Source of the DNA: a virus
IMG/VR virus record: IMGVR_UViG_3300043395_000495
Coordinates: 1 to 52,252 of that record
Direction: 5' to 3' (one strand)
DNA length: 52,252 nucleotides
Part shown: piece by piece, positions 22,533 to 30,140 of the stretch
Layout: each line of letters starts with the position of its first letter
Numbering within the stretch: position 1 is the first letter of the stretch
Made by a program: the position numbers and the translations under genes
The notes under the pieces: generated by a model
Databases searched by the model: none
The model's input: the letters and a program-made list of their open reading frames with translations, nothing else
Told to the model about the DNA's origin: nothing

Positions 22533-22923
22533 CTTTCCTGCTCTTTACATAGTCGCTGGATGTCATAATGTAATCTGCCGCAAGGGTTATCTTAGATTGT
22601 ACCCACTCTGGCAAATTCTCATCTGGTTTTAGAATGTCATGAAGTTCTTGAGCATTACGAATAATTCCTCTCAGTTGAGTTTTCGTCATGTCTCCTTCAT
22701 AATCATACTCACCCTTATCATAATTTTCTTTCTTGATATCTGGGTGAGGAGCATAGAGTGGTCCTTTATAGTTACCAGCAAAGTTTTCGTTAGTAACTTT
22801 TGTGGTCATACCCTTGACACCATCTTTGACAGTTGGCATCACTTCAACAGTTGCTTTCTTTTTACCTTTGCGTTCTTTCTTTTCGCAACCGCACTCTTCG
22901 CAGAACTGTCTAAAGGACTTCAT
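22528..22923 (-). CDS. Conserved-type hypothetical protein (131 aa)
   Basis: It starts MKSFRQFCEECGCEKKERKGKKK, a Cys- and Lys-rich N-terminus, then an acidic or neutral domain with GDMTKTQLRGIIRNAQELHD and VQSKITLAADYIMTSSDY. The last part (helix-turn-helix-like) is common in small virion-associated proteins of cyanophages. Overlaps the upstream gene by 4 bases. The three N-terminal Cys could bind metal. Function unknown. Confidence 0.72.
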   Translation of the reverse strand: MKSFRQFCEECGCEKKERKGKKKATVEVMPTVKDGVKGMTTKVTNENFAGNYKGPLYAPHPDIKKENYDKGEYDYEGDMTKTQLRGIIRNAQELHDILKPDENLPEWVQSKITLAADYIMTSSDYVKSRKG

Positions 22924-23729
22924 GACTTCTTCTTCATTGCCATGATTTTGCCGATCTTCTTACGGCGAGCAGCAAGGTACTTATCTGACTTATCCTTATC
23001 ACCGTCGTTATCAATATCACCGTCTTCCTTACCGACAGGATCCATACCTTCCTTCTTCATCTCCATCTTGCCATGCTTCTTCTTAGAAGACTTACCCATC
23101 TTCTCTTCTTTATCATCCTCACACTCATACTCTTCTTTCTTCATCTTGTTCTTATGCTTCCAAGCAGTAGCATAAGCAATTGACTTTTCTTTATCGGTTA
23201 GCTCACCATCTTTAGAATATGACTTCTTGATGTGCTTTACCATGCGCTCTGCTTTAGCGCCAGGAGGGGCAACCTCAGCAAGGTCTTCCTCACCTTCATA
23301 CTCAACACCAGCCTTGACACAGTTATTGACTTCTTTGTCACCCTTTACCTTGGTGCCTTGCTTCTTGTATCCCTTCCAGCAAGTTTTGAAACCATTGTCA
23401 TCTTTGCCATCCATCTTGACTTTCTCAAGAACATAGATGACACCATCAATTTCATACTCTTCAGTTTCTAGAACTTCGTACTCTTCCTTGGTTGCCAACT
23501 GTGCCTTTGGGCTTTCCTTCTTGGCAGTCTTCTTCTTGGTAGTTGTATGCTCAATCTCTGCGCCATGTGACTGAGGATCCATACCATCAAATGCTTCAAC
23601 AAGGTGAAGATCTACTGGTTGAGTATTCTGGAAGCAATCACCTCCCATCCACCTGCCGTATGCTTCCATCAAATTAGATGAAAACTCGTCGCTGTTTTGA
23701 ATTGAATTAATTGGTTTCTGGTACTTCAT
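22920..23729 (-). CDS. Highly charged late protein of unknown function (269 aa)
   Basis: K, E and D make up a large part of the protein, with blocks such as KKKTAKKESPK, EETEYEIDG and KKEEYECEDDKEEK. A DxDxDG-like segment (GDIDNDGDKDKSD) resembles a calcium-binding loop. An exact TATAAATA promoter lies just upstream, so it is made late and probably ends in the virion. It shares a 23-base overlap with the 83-aa gene upstream. A head-packaged or scaffold role is inferred from charge and timing only. Confidence 0.72.
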   Translation of the reverse strand: MKYQKPINSIQNSDEFSSNLMEAYGRWMGGDCFQNTQPVDLHLVEAFDGMDPQSHGAEIEHTTTKKKTAKKESPKAQLATKEEYEVLETEEYEIDGVIYVLEKVKMDGKDDNGFKTCWKGYKKQGTKVKGDKEVNNCVKAGVEYEGEEDLAEVAPPGAKAERMVKHIKKSYSKDGELTDKEKSIAYATAWKHKNKMKKEEYECEDDKEEKMGKSSKKKHGKMEMKKEGMDPVGKEDGDIDNDGDKDKSDKYLAARRKKIGKIMAMKKKS

Positions 23730-23958
23730 CGTTATGTAAAGTTCTTCTCGTATTATTTATAGTCCTGATATTCTTGATCCATTCACGGAACATCTCACCA
23801 TCTTCAGTAATTACAATCGCATAGTTTCCGCCAACACGATGAATGGTTCCCTTCTCACCATTACGTGAAGACATTACAATATCACCCTCCTTGAAAACTT
23901 CCTGCTGCCTTTGCTGTTGGCGCAGTGCTTCTTCTCGTAGTTTCTTAAAGTCTTTCAT
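23707..23958 (-). CDS. Small KOW/SH3-like protein (83 aa)
   Basis: A helical N-terminus (KLREEALRQQQRQQEVF) is followed by FKEGDIVMSSRNGEKGTIHRVG..YAIVITEDG, a pattern of short strands like a KOW or SH3-like barrel. Such barrels bind RNA, DNA or proteins. It overlaps the nucleotidyltransferase gene by 4 bases. Function unknown. Confidence 0.72.
   Translation of the reverse strand: MKDFKKLREEALRQQQRQQEVFKEGDIVMSSRNGEKGTIHRVGGNYAIVITEDGEMFREWIKNIRTINNTRRTLHNDEVPETN
23754..23761 (-). promoter_or_regulatory. Exact T4 late promoter (TATAAATA)
   Basis: Perfect consensus within the 3' end of the 83-aa gene; expected start about 19 bases before ATG 23729. Confidence 0.75.
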
Positions 23959-24515
23959 TTAAATGTTTTCGGTAACCTACTCTTTATTTCGTTCATCAAA
24001 TTCATACATTCTTTATCATTCAAAGCTCTAGGAATACCAGAACGGAATGTTTTGAAGTCTCCAGCAAATGCTGCCCTTCTCATTTTTGTTCCCGAGATGG
24101 CGAATGTATCACCGTCAGCATCTCTGCTTCCAGAAGATTTAATCTCAATGTTTCTGAAAGAGAACTCTGTTCCGTTGTATTTATGGAGGAACTGCATGGC
24201 GCTGACCCGATCAGACCCCACAAGAAATACCACTTCATCATATCCCGCTAGCATTAGGTCTTGTAAAATTTCTACTGGTTGTTTAGGACCAGAATATATT
24301 TTACCTTTATGTTCTGGAAACATCTTGTTCATGTAACTAAGCTTCACATCTGGAGGTAAAGGATTGCTTCCCTTCTTATCTTCAGTTTGTGAAATATAAA
24401 TGCGATAGTCATGCGATCCAGCTGCTTGCTTTACACCGTCAAAGTTCTCTTTGTGTCCAGTAGTTGGTGGTTGAAACCTACCAAACGTAAAGTAGCAAGT
24501 CTTTCCTAGCGCCAT
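23955..24515 (-). CDS. Nucleotidyltransferase (cytidylyltransferase/NMNAT fold)
   Basis: The N-terminal FGRFQPPTTGHKEN contains the GRFxPxxxGH signature that binds the nucleotide triphosphate. Near the C-terminus ISGTKMRRAA is the second conserved motif (ISxTxxR). Together they define the nucleotidyl-transferring Rossmann family that includes NMN and pantetheine-phosphate adenylyltransferases. Its substrate is not clear; NAD or a cofactor-like molecule is possible. It overlaps by 10 bases the next gene upstream, which has a ligase-like KxDG motif, and the pair may act on one substrate. Confidence 0.82.
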   Translation of the reverse strand: MALGKTCYFTFGRFQPPTTGHKENFDGVKQAAGSHDYRIYISQTEDKKGSNPLPPDVKLSYMNKMFPEHKGKIYSGPKQPVEILQDLMLAGYDEVVFLVGSDRVSAMQFLHKYNGTEFSFRNIEIKSSGSRDADGDTFAISGTKMRRAAFAGDFKTFRSGIPRALNDKECMNLMNEIKSRLPKTFK

Positions 24516-25711
24516 TGCTTTTGTAGAGTGAAGTTGTTGTAAGCAAACTCCAGACGATTGACAAACTTGATCATGCTACCGTCTTTGTGAAGAACGTATC
24601 CTTCGGGAGTTGTGACCTTATATCCTTTCTCGGTCTGAACAAAAGTTCTAAACTCTTCAAGATGGTCTAACTTATCTATAACCATTTGCTTGACTGCTTG
24701 TAGTTCTTTGTATAGAGCAATCATGGTCTTGAACTTATAGACATTATCAAGAAGATAGTTCTCACTCTTATAAACAAGATTGCGTTTCTTTGTCAAGTTA
24801 TCAACCGTCTTGATCTTAGCAAGTTCTGTTGTCATCTTGGAGTGATAGAAATTTATCATTTCATTGATAGTTTCATCAACGTTACTAACACTACGAGCGT
24901 TCTTAATCTCACTGTTAAAGAACTGCTTTAAATAGGACGAGATATGAAACTTAGCGTCACCCGTGGTTCCAAAATTACCAACAAGATCATCTAAGAAGTC
25001 TCCACATAACTGAGACATACGTTCTATCTTAGCAATGTATCTGTCAAATGTTGCCATCTCAGTTTTAGAAAATCCAACACGTTCCATCGGCGTGTCATTT
25101 TCCACAACGAGAACCTCTGATATCTTAGCATAAGATCTAACTGGAGCACCTGCCATTGCTTGCATAGTTGGCAAGTCATTACCAACATAATGAGTATGAA
25201 ATACTACTCCAATTTTTGCTCTGCCAGCTTTTTTACCAATATCGTGGTCAGTAGGGATGCCATAAGTAATAGTGTTTGGTCGAAATGTGTAGAGTTGTTC
25301 TCCATTGATTGTTTCTCTTTTTATAGTGTCATCTGTAAATAAAAGATCCCCCTGGATCACACCATTGATGCCAAGCATTGAAAAATACTTCAAAGCATAC
25401 TTAAGTTTTCTAGCAAGATCTCCCTCGTACCATTCATCAATTTGATCATCAACAAAACAAAGTTTTGGTTGTGTCTTAGCAAATACAGATTTAGTTCCAA
25501 CAAAAAACATTCCACTAGCAGGATCAGTTCCACAGATAACAGATGGAGCACCATCCCACTTTGTTTGCATGAAACCAGTGCTTTCTTGATGACCCAGCAT
25601 CTTACGCAATTCTTTCAAAAAAGACACTGCAGCATCACAACCTTCAACTCCATAGTTGAGCATTTCATCTTCAAGATGTTCTAGATGTTTAAGTTGAGTT
25701 ACGTTTGCCAT
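24506..25711 (-). CDS. Ligase-like protein with a KxDG nucleotidyl motif (401 aa)
   Basis: Residues about 51-57 read KWDGAPS, the motif I of nucleotidyltransferases such as ATP-dependent ligases and capping enzymes, where Lys carries AMP or GMP. Later GVIQGDLLF and IGVVFHTHYV could be motifs III and IV. The C-terminal 150 residues are helical and charged. No typical DNA-binding OB domain is visible. It could be an RNA or DNA ligase, or a nucleotidylating enzyme. It is tightly coupled to the nucleotidyltransferase and, by TAATG, to the 478-aa gene. Confidence 0.6.
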   Translation of the reverse strand: MANVTQLKHLEHLEDEMLNYGVEGCDAAVSFLKELRKMLGHQESTGFMQTKWDGAPSVICGTDPASGMFFVGTKSVFAKTQPKLCFVDDQIDEWYEGDLARKLKYALKYFSMLGINGVIQGDLLFTDDTIKRETINGEQLYTFRPNTITYGIPTDHDIGKKAGRAKIGVVFHTHYVGNDLPTMQAMAGAPVRSYAKISEVLVVENDTPMERVGFSKTEMATFDRYIAKIERMSQLCGDFLDDLVGNFGTTGDAKFHISSYLKQFFNSEIKNARSVSNVDETINEMINFYHSKMTTELAKIKTVDNLTKKRNLVYKSENYLLDNVYKFKTMIALYKELQAVKQMVIDKLDHLEEFRTFVQTEKGYKVTTPEGYVLHKDGSMIKFVNRLEFAYNNFTLQKQWR

Positions 25712-27147
25712 TATGATACTTTGATAAATGGTGCGGAATCATCGGAAGCTGATGTTGCGTAAAGATAAATTTTTGTTGCCAATTCATCTCTTTGTTTTTT
25801 ATTTCCACTCATGAGAACATCACATAACATCAATCCCATATATTTCGAAAATTTCCATTGTGTTCTCATACCTTTAATTAAATTTAAATCGACAACTTCA
25901 CCTGTACCCAATACATATTCAGAATTTCTAATGGCAAGGTCAAATATTTTTTTATCTAAAGCACCAGTTCTGGCAGCACTAGATACTTGAGAAACATTAT
26001 CATACTCTTGAAATAATCCGATACCTTCTCCATAAACAGCTTCTAAATTGTAATTCATTACACCACCACCTATCTTACCATGCTTGGCAGTCCTGCCAAT
26101 CATCTCTCCTTGCCATGTCTTTCCTTCAGCATCAGTTGCTCTGAATTGGATGCTGTATCCTTCACCTTTAAAGTAAATATCCATGGAGTTGTAAAGACTT
26201 TTAGATCCAATACTCTCAAACTTTTTGCGGTTTGATAATTCACTAGAATGTCTAACAAAATTATATGCTCGTATAAAAGCTTCCCCTTCGACTTTCTTTA
26301 AAGAAACTCCAATCAATTTTTTTTGTTTTAAAAGATCCAAGAGAACTTTATTAATTCCTCCCTGAAAAGTCATTTCATTTGTGATGATACTATTATCAAA
26401 TGATCCATCTTCATACATCCAAATATCAGCAGGTGTCCATTTATTGATATTAGCAAATGGTCTGCCAGCAGCGGCATTTACTTTCTTGAAATGATTTTCA
26501 ACAACATTAACAATTTCAGTTCCACGATAGAACTTAAAATTGTCATTCACATAATCACTGTAAAATGTTATTTTATTTGCTGTTTTGATACTCGATCTCA
26601 TCCATATAGGGTTATCCACTAAGAACTGGTGTATATCCTCCATGGATTTATCAGTAGATACTTTAGATTTTACCTTCTCAAAATCTTCCAAAGTAATTTG
26701 ATAATCAACATCAATTGCTTTATTCAAAGAATATCTAAAAGCAATCACCCAGCAAGCTGCTCCTTCAAATAAAGCAGTAGCATCTGCTCCTCCGCCAGAT
26801 CCTTTGTTACTTCCAAATGCTTCTGTCTTTTTAATTTTTGTCAAGGCAATATCATTCATTATATTTTTCTTGCCTTGTTTTTTAATTTCTTTCAATACTT
26901 TTTTGCCACTATACTTTCCAGCAAAATTATTTCTATCTGTTTTATTTGGAGAATCAAACGCCATCTTGCCTTCGATTACTTTTTTCATATCTTCCAAAAC
27001 ATCAGCAGATGTTTGAATAAGTGCTTTGCCGCCACTCTCAACATCAATTAACTCTCTATTCACTATAGCATCATACAAGACACGCAAACGGATACCGCTG
27101 CCCGAAGGAGCAGGTTTGCCGTAGTCTCCCATTGTCATTGCTGCCAT
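25711..27147 (-). CDS. Large conserved-type protein of unknown function (478 aa)
   Basis: A mixed alpha/beta protein without a motif I recognise. The N-terminus (GDYGKPAPSGSGIRLRVLYD) is followed by a lysine-rich part, a GSNKGSGGGADATALFEGAA loop near residue 115 and a C-terminal beta-rich portion (YFKGEGYSIQFRATDAEGKTW). The end of its gene overlaps the start of the ligase-like gene by one base, so the three genes 27.1-24.0 kb form one unit. A late-type hairpin precedes it. It may be part of a nucleic-acid repair or modification set, but this is inference. Confidence 0.72.
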   Translation of the reverse strand: MAAMTMGDYGKPAPSGSGIRLRVLYDAIVNRELIDVESGGKALIQTSADVLEDMKKVIEGKMAFDSPNKTDRNNFAGKYSGKKVLKEIKKQGKKNIMNDIALTKIKKTEAFGSNKGSGGGADATALFEGAACWVIAFRYSLNKAIDVDYQITLEDFEKVKSKVSTDKSMEDIHQFLVDNPIWMRSSIKTANKITFYSDYVNDNFKFYRGTEIVNVVENHFKKVNAAAGRPFANINKWTPADIWMYEDGSFDNSIITNEMTFQGGINKVLLDLLKQKKLIGVSLKKVEGEAFIRAYNFVRHSSELSNRKKFESIGSKSLYNSMDIYFKGEGYSIQFRATDAEGKTWQGEMIGRTAKHGKIGGGVMNYNLEAVYGEGIGLFQEYDNVSQVSSAARTGALDKKIFDLAIRNSEYVLGTGEVVDLNLIKGMRTQWKFSKYMGLMLCDVLMSGNKKQRDELATKIYLYATSASDDSAPFIKVS

Positions 27148-27149
27148 AA

Positions 27150-27183
27150 GAAAAAACCTCCCTGCTAGTATTTAGAGGGAGGT
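27150..27183 (-). terminator. Terminator-like hairpin holding the ribosome site of the 478-aa gene
   Basis: An 8-bp stem (ACCTCCCT/AGGGAGGT) with a 12-base loop and a T-run closes the mazG transcript. The 3' arm GGGAGG is also the ribosome site 9 bases before ATG 27147. Confidence 0.8.
27169..27176 (-). promoter_or_regulatory. Late promoter in the hairpin loop (TCTAAATA)
   Basis: TCTAAATA differs by one base from TATAAATA. By T4 geometry transcription starts at 27163, exactly the first base of the 3' arm, so late RNA cannot form the hairpin and exposes GGGAGG. Confidence 0.6.
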
Positions 27184-27189
27184 TTATAA

Positions 27190-27594
27190 TTACAGATCGT
27201 CGTCTGCTCGGTTTTCACTGTAGTAGATATCAAACTGACCACCAGGATATCGCTTCTCCAGCTTCTTCACATTTCGTTCAAGCACTTCTTCAAATGTAAT
27301 TTCAAGTGCCAGACATGCCTGAGCAACATACCACATCAGATCACCAAGTTCAATAATCATATGCTCTCGGTTATCTTCGTTGAAAGGTTTGCCCTGGAAA
27401 ATCATTTTTTTAATGATCTCAAGAAACTCACCACCTTCAGCATTAATACCGACGCCAGCAGTAAGCAGTCGTTCAATATTGGCACCCTTACGATCCAGTT
27501 CAACAAGGCGATCAGAAAGGGCAACAAAGTCTGTAGAAGCGTCTGAAGTAACAGCATCCACAAACTTTTCATAACGGGAAAAATCAATGTTCAT
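27190..27594 (-). CDS. mazG: MazG-type nucleoside triphosphate pyrophosphohydrolase
   Basis: A 134-residue helical protein with the all-alpha NTP-PPase motifs EGGEFLEIIKK and MIIELGDLMWYV (the E..E and ELGD metal-binding acidic residues). MazG enzymes hydrolyse nucleoside triphosphates; in cyanophages they were proposed to act on ppGpp or to recycle host nucleotides. I chose ATG at 27594, which overlaps the helicase stop by 4 bases; a longer GTG form is possible. It is the last gene of the polymerase-UvsX-helicase operon. Confidence 0.9.
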   Translation of the reverse strand: MNIDFSRYEKFVDAVTSDASTDFVALSDRLVELDRKGANIERLLTAGVGINAEGGEFLEIIKKMIFQGKPFNEDNREHMIIELGDLMWYVAQACLALEITFEEVLERNVKKLEKRYPGGQFDIYYSENRADDDL

Positions 27595-28979
27595 ACATTC
27601 CACTCAGCAAATTTAGATAAACGGTTTTGGGTTTGGGCAAATTGGGCGAACTCTTCGCCAGGGTCTTCACTATCGATGCTGATAGCGGAAGCATCATCTG
27701 CTACATCATACAGCTTCATCTTCGCTCTGTCAATTCCCACCATGAATTTTCGTGAGGCAGTTGGGTCGTTGTATCGGTTTTTAAGTTGTTTGACCATGAT
27801 GCGACCTTGTTGTTCAAGTTCCTCAGTAGAGATAAGGGCAAACATAAAGTCAGCAGTGGCAGGAAGACCAAAAGACTCAGAAGTATCGGTAAGGTCAGGG
27901 TCAGAATTACCGTAACCACTACGAGTAGTTTGAGTAGCAGAGACAATTGGTACATTATGTTCCACAGCAAGACCACGCAGCTCTTCAGCAATCGCTTTGA
28001 CATACGTGTAAGAATTAACAATCGCACCTTTATACCTCGCACTCGCACAGATGTTTAGATAATCCACAAAAATTATATCAGGTTTGAAATCTTTTTTCAA
28101 GGAAAGATCTGAGAGTAATGCCTTGAAATGTCCGACGTGGGCACTTGCTGTTGGATACTCTTTGATGATAAGTTTGCCTCTGGTTTTCCTAGCAATCTCT
28201 TGGACCTTAGAAGTAAAAAGAACTTCTGGTAATTCAGCAATATCTTTGACATTGACATTTAGTAGGTTTGCGTCAATTCGCTCAGCAATTTTCTCCTCTG
28301 CCATTTCACATGTAATGTAGAGAACGTTGTAGTTCTGAGTGAGGGCGGCAGCAGCAACATGGCACATGAATAGAGACTTGCCGACGCCCGTACCAGCAAG
28401 AGCGATGTTGAGAGTTTTGTTAGGGAGACCACCTTTCGTAATGAAGTTAAATTTATCAAGGTCAAACGGGATCTTTTCTTCTTTGCGGTGGTAGAAATCA
28501 TATCGGTCTTCTGCTTGTTCAATATAGTCGTGTCCTATGTGTTCGTCAAACGATACTGCCAGGGCCTCTTGTAAGATACTGGGGATCGCATCCTTTGATA
28601 GTTTTTTATCACCTCCATCTGCGATCTTGATGGACCGCATGAGAGCGAGATAGATTGCTCGGTCTTGGCACCACTTCTCTGTGGCATCAAGGAGCCAGTT
28701 GAAATCAACCCACTCGTCTCCAAGGGACTTGAGGGTAGATAACGAACTCTGGAATGTGTCTTCTGTAAGATCGTTTCTAGACTGGAGGTTGATTGAGAGA
28801 ACTTCTTGAGTAGGTACTTTGTCATACTTACTGGCGAAGTCAGCAACCTCTTCAAATAGGATGCGTTCATGGTATTCGTTGAAATAGTCTGCTTTTAGAA
28901 ATGGTACTACCTTGCGGTAATACTCCTCGTTGAAGAGAAGATTACGCAAGATAGTTTCTTCAATACGTTCAATTGCCAT
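27591..28979 (-). CDS. 41: Replicative DNA helicase gp41 (DnaB family)
   Basis: A DnaB-like helicase of 462 aa (T4 475). An N-terminal helical domain is followed by a RecA-type core with Walker [10 protein letters not shown] and Walker [10 protein letters not shown]. The segment [13 protein letters not shown] is the conserved H3-type motif. It unwinds DNA at the phage fork as a hexamer with gp61. ATG at 28979 ([15 protein letters not shown]) was preferred over TTG upstream. It overlaps uvsX by 11 bases. Confidence 0.95.
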   Translation of the reverse strand: MAIERIEETILRNLLFNEEYYRKVVPFLKADYFNEYHERILFEEVADFASKYDKVPTQEVLSINLQSRNDLTEDTFQSSLSTLKSLGDEWVDFNWLLDATEKWCQDRAIYLALMRSIKIADGGDKKLSKDAIPSILQEALAVSFDEHIGHDYIEQAEDRYDFYHRKEEKIPFDLDKFNFITKGGLPNKTLNIALAGTGVGKSLFMCHVAAAALTQNYNVLYITCEMAEEKIAERIDANLLNVNVKDIAELPEVLFTSKVQEIARKTRGKLIIKEYPTASAHVGHFKALLSDLSLKKDFKPDIIFVDYLNICASARYKGAIVNSYTYVKAIAEELRGLAVEHNVPIVSATQTTRSGYGNSDPDLTDTSESFGLPATADFMFALISTEELEQQGRIMVKQLKNRYNDPTASRKFMVGIDRAKMKLYDVADDASAISIDSEDPGEEFAQFAQTQNRLSKFAEWNV

Positions 28980-29982
28980 AGGAGAATTCTTTACGTGCTG
29001 CTTCTTCAAGTTGTGCCATTACTTCTTCGGTAAAGTACTTCTCGGGATCAGCAAGAATAACGGAAGGATAAACAGAGGATTCACCAACAACGATACGATT
29101 GCCCTTGCGGGTGAATACTCCGTGTTCCTCACCCAGTTCCAGTAGTCCATAATAGCGGTCCAATCCACGTTCATCAAAATAGAGTCTTGTAGCAACTTTG
29201 CTTCCCTCCTTAGTTAGTCGTGACTTTTTAGCTTCACATTTGATGATGTTACCAACCACCTCTGTGCCATCCTTCTCTTTTGATTTAGACAAGTAGATAA
29301 TAGTTGATGCTGCGTACTTCAGTCCAGTACCACCACCCATTTCTTTTTGCGGCACATACGATCCGATCACATCATAAGTATGGTTCGTCACGATCATAGG
29401 AACCTGTGCTTGACCCAACTTTAAGGTAAGCACTCGGAAGGCACCCTTGATCAGTTGCGATTTTGTCATGTCACGAACTTGCTTATCGTTGGCAACGTCT
29501 TCCATCTCCTTATTAGTAGAAAGCATACCAAGACTATCAAGAACGAACAGCATAGGCACACGCTCATCTTTTGGTTCTTTCAAATACTTGTCCAAGATAC
29601 GACAAGCTTGGGTACGGAACTCTTCAATAGTTCCAACAGGAAAAATAATCATACGCTTGCTATCAATCCCACGACTTTCAATCATATCCCGAGAAATAGC
29701 CGACTCGCTTTCAAAGTAAATGACACCACCAGTGGGGTTAGCATCAAGGAAAGAACGAACAACAGAAAGTGCGAAGAAAGTTTTTCCCGTACTGGTTTCT
29801 CCTGCCAATGCTGTGACTTTGTTACTAGGGATTCCACCAAACAAAGATCCACTAACGACAGCATTAAAAATATAGCTGCCTGTATCAACAAAAGTAGTAA
29901 TGTCGCCAGCAGCAACGCCATCGCTAACCAGAGCAGCATATTCATTACCGCTTTCTTTAATAATAGTATCTAGGAATCCCAT
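28969..29982 (-). CDS. uvsX: UvsX recombinase (RecA family)
   Basis: The protein has Walker [11 protein letters not shown], Walker [12 protein letters not shown] and the RecA-core loop [14 protein letters not shown]. It forms filaments on single-stranded DNA and catalyses strand exchange for recombination-dependent replication. At 337 aa it is shorter than T4 UvsX (about 390), mainly at the C-terminus, as is usual in cyanophages. It needs UvsY, which lies at 50.4-50.8 kb here. Confidence 0.95.
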   Translation of the reverse strand: MGFLDTIIKESGNEYAALVSDGVAAGDITTFVDTGSYIFNAVVSGSLFGGIPSNKVTALAGETSTGKTFFALSVVRSFLDANPTGGVIYFESESAISRDMIESRGIDSKRMIIFPVGTIEEFRTQACRILDKYLKEPKDERVPMLFVLDSLGMLSTNKEMEDVANDKQVRDMTKSQLIKGAFRVLTLKLGQAQVPMIVTNHTYDVIGSYVPQKEMGGGTGLKYAASTIIYLSKSKEKDGTEVVGNIIKCEAKKSRLTKEGSKVATRLYFDERGLDRYYGLLELGEEHGVFTRKGNRIVVGESSVYPSVILADPEKYFTEEVMAQLEEAARKEFSYGN

Positions 29983-30140
29983 TGTTTTACCTCATCTTCA
30001 TACATGTTTACATACGAGTAATTGTTACTCATCAGTTTAGCAAATGCTCTGGCGGTCTCATACTCGTCAAAACATTTGATGTTATCTGGACCAATCTGCC
30101 CTACAACATGATTAGTCCAACTCACAACCCAGACATTCAT
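29970..30140 (-). CDS. Small protein between gene 43 and uvsX (56 aa)
   Basis: ATG at 30140 overlaps the polymerase stop (ATGA) and opens [20 protein letters not shown]..., ending in the first bases of uvsX with a 13-base overlap. The pattern of a short beta strand, then helix [13 protein letters not shown], resembles small conserved phage proteins. Both overlaps suit translational coupling and support a real gene. Confidence 0.72.
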   Translation of the reverse strand: MNVWVVSWTNHVVGQIGPDNIKCFDEYETARAFAKLMSNNYSYVNMYEDEVKQWDS

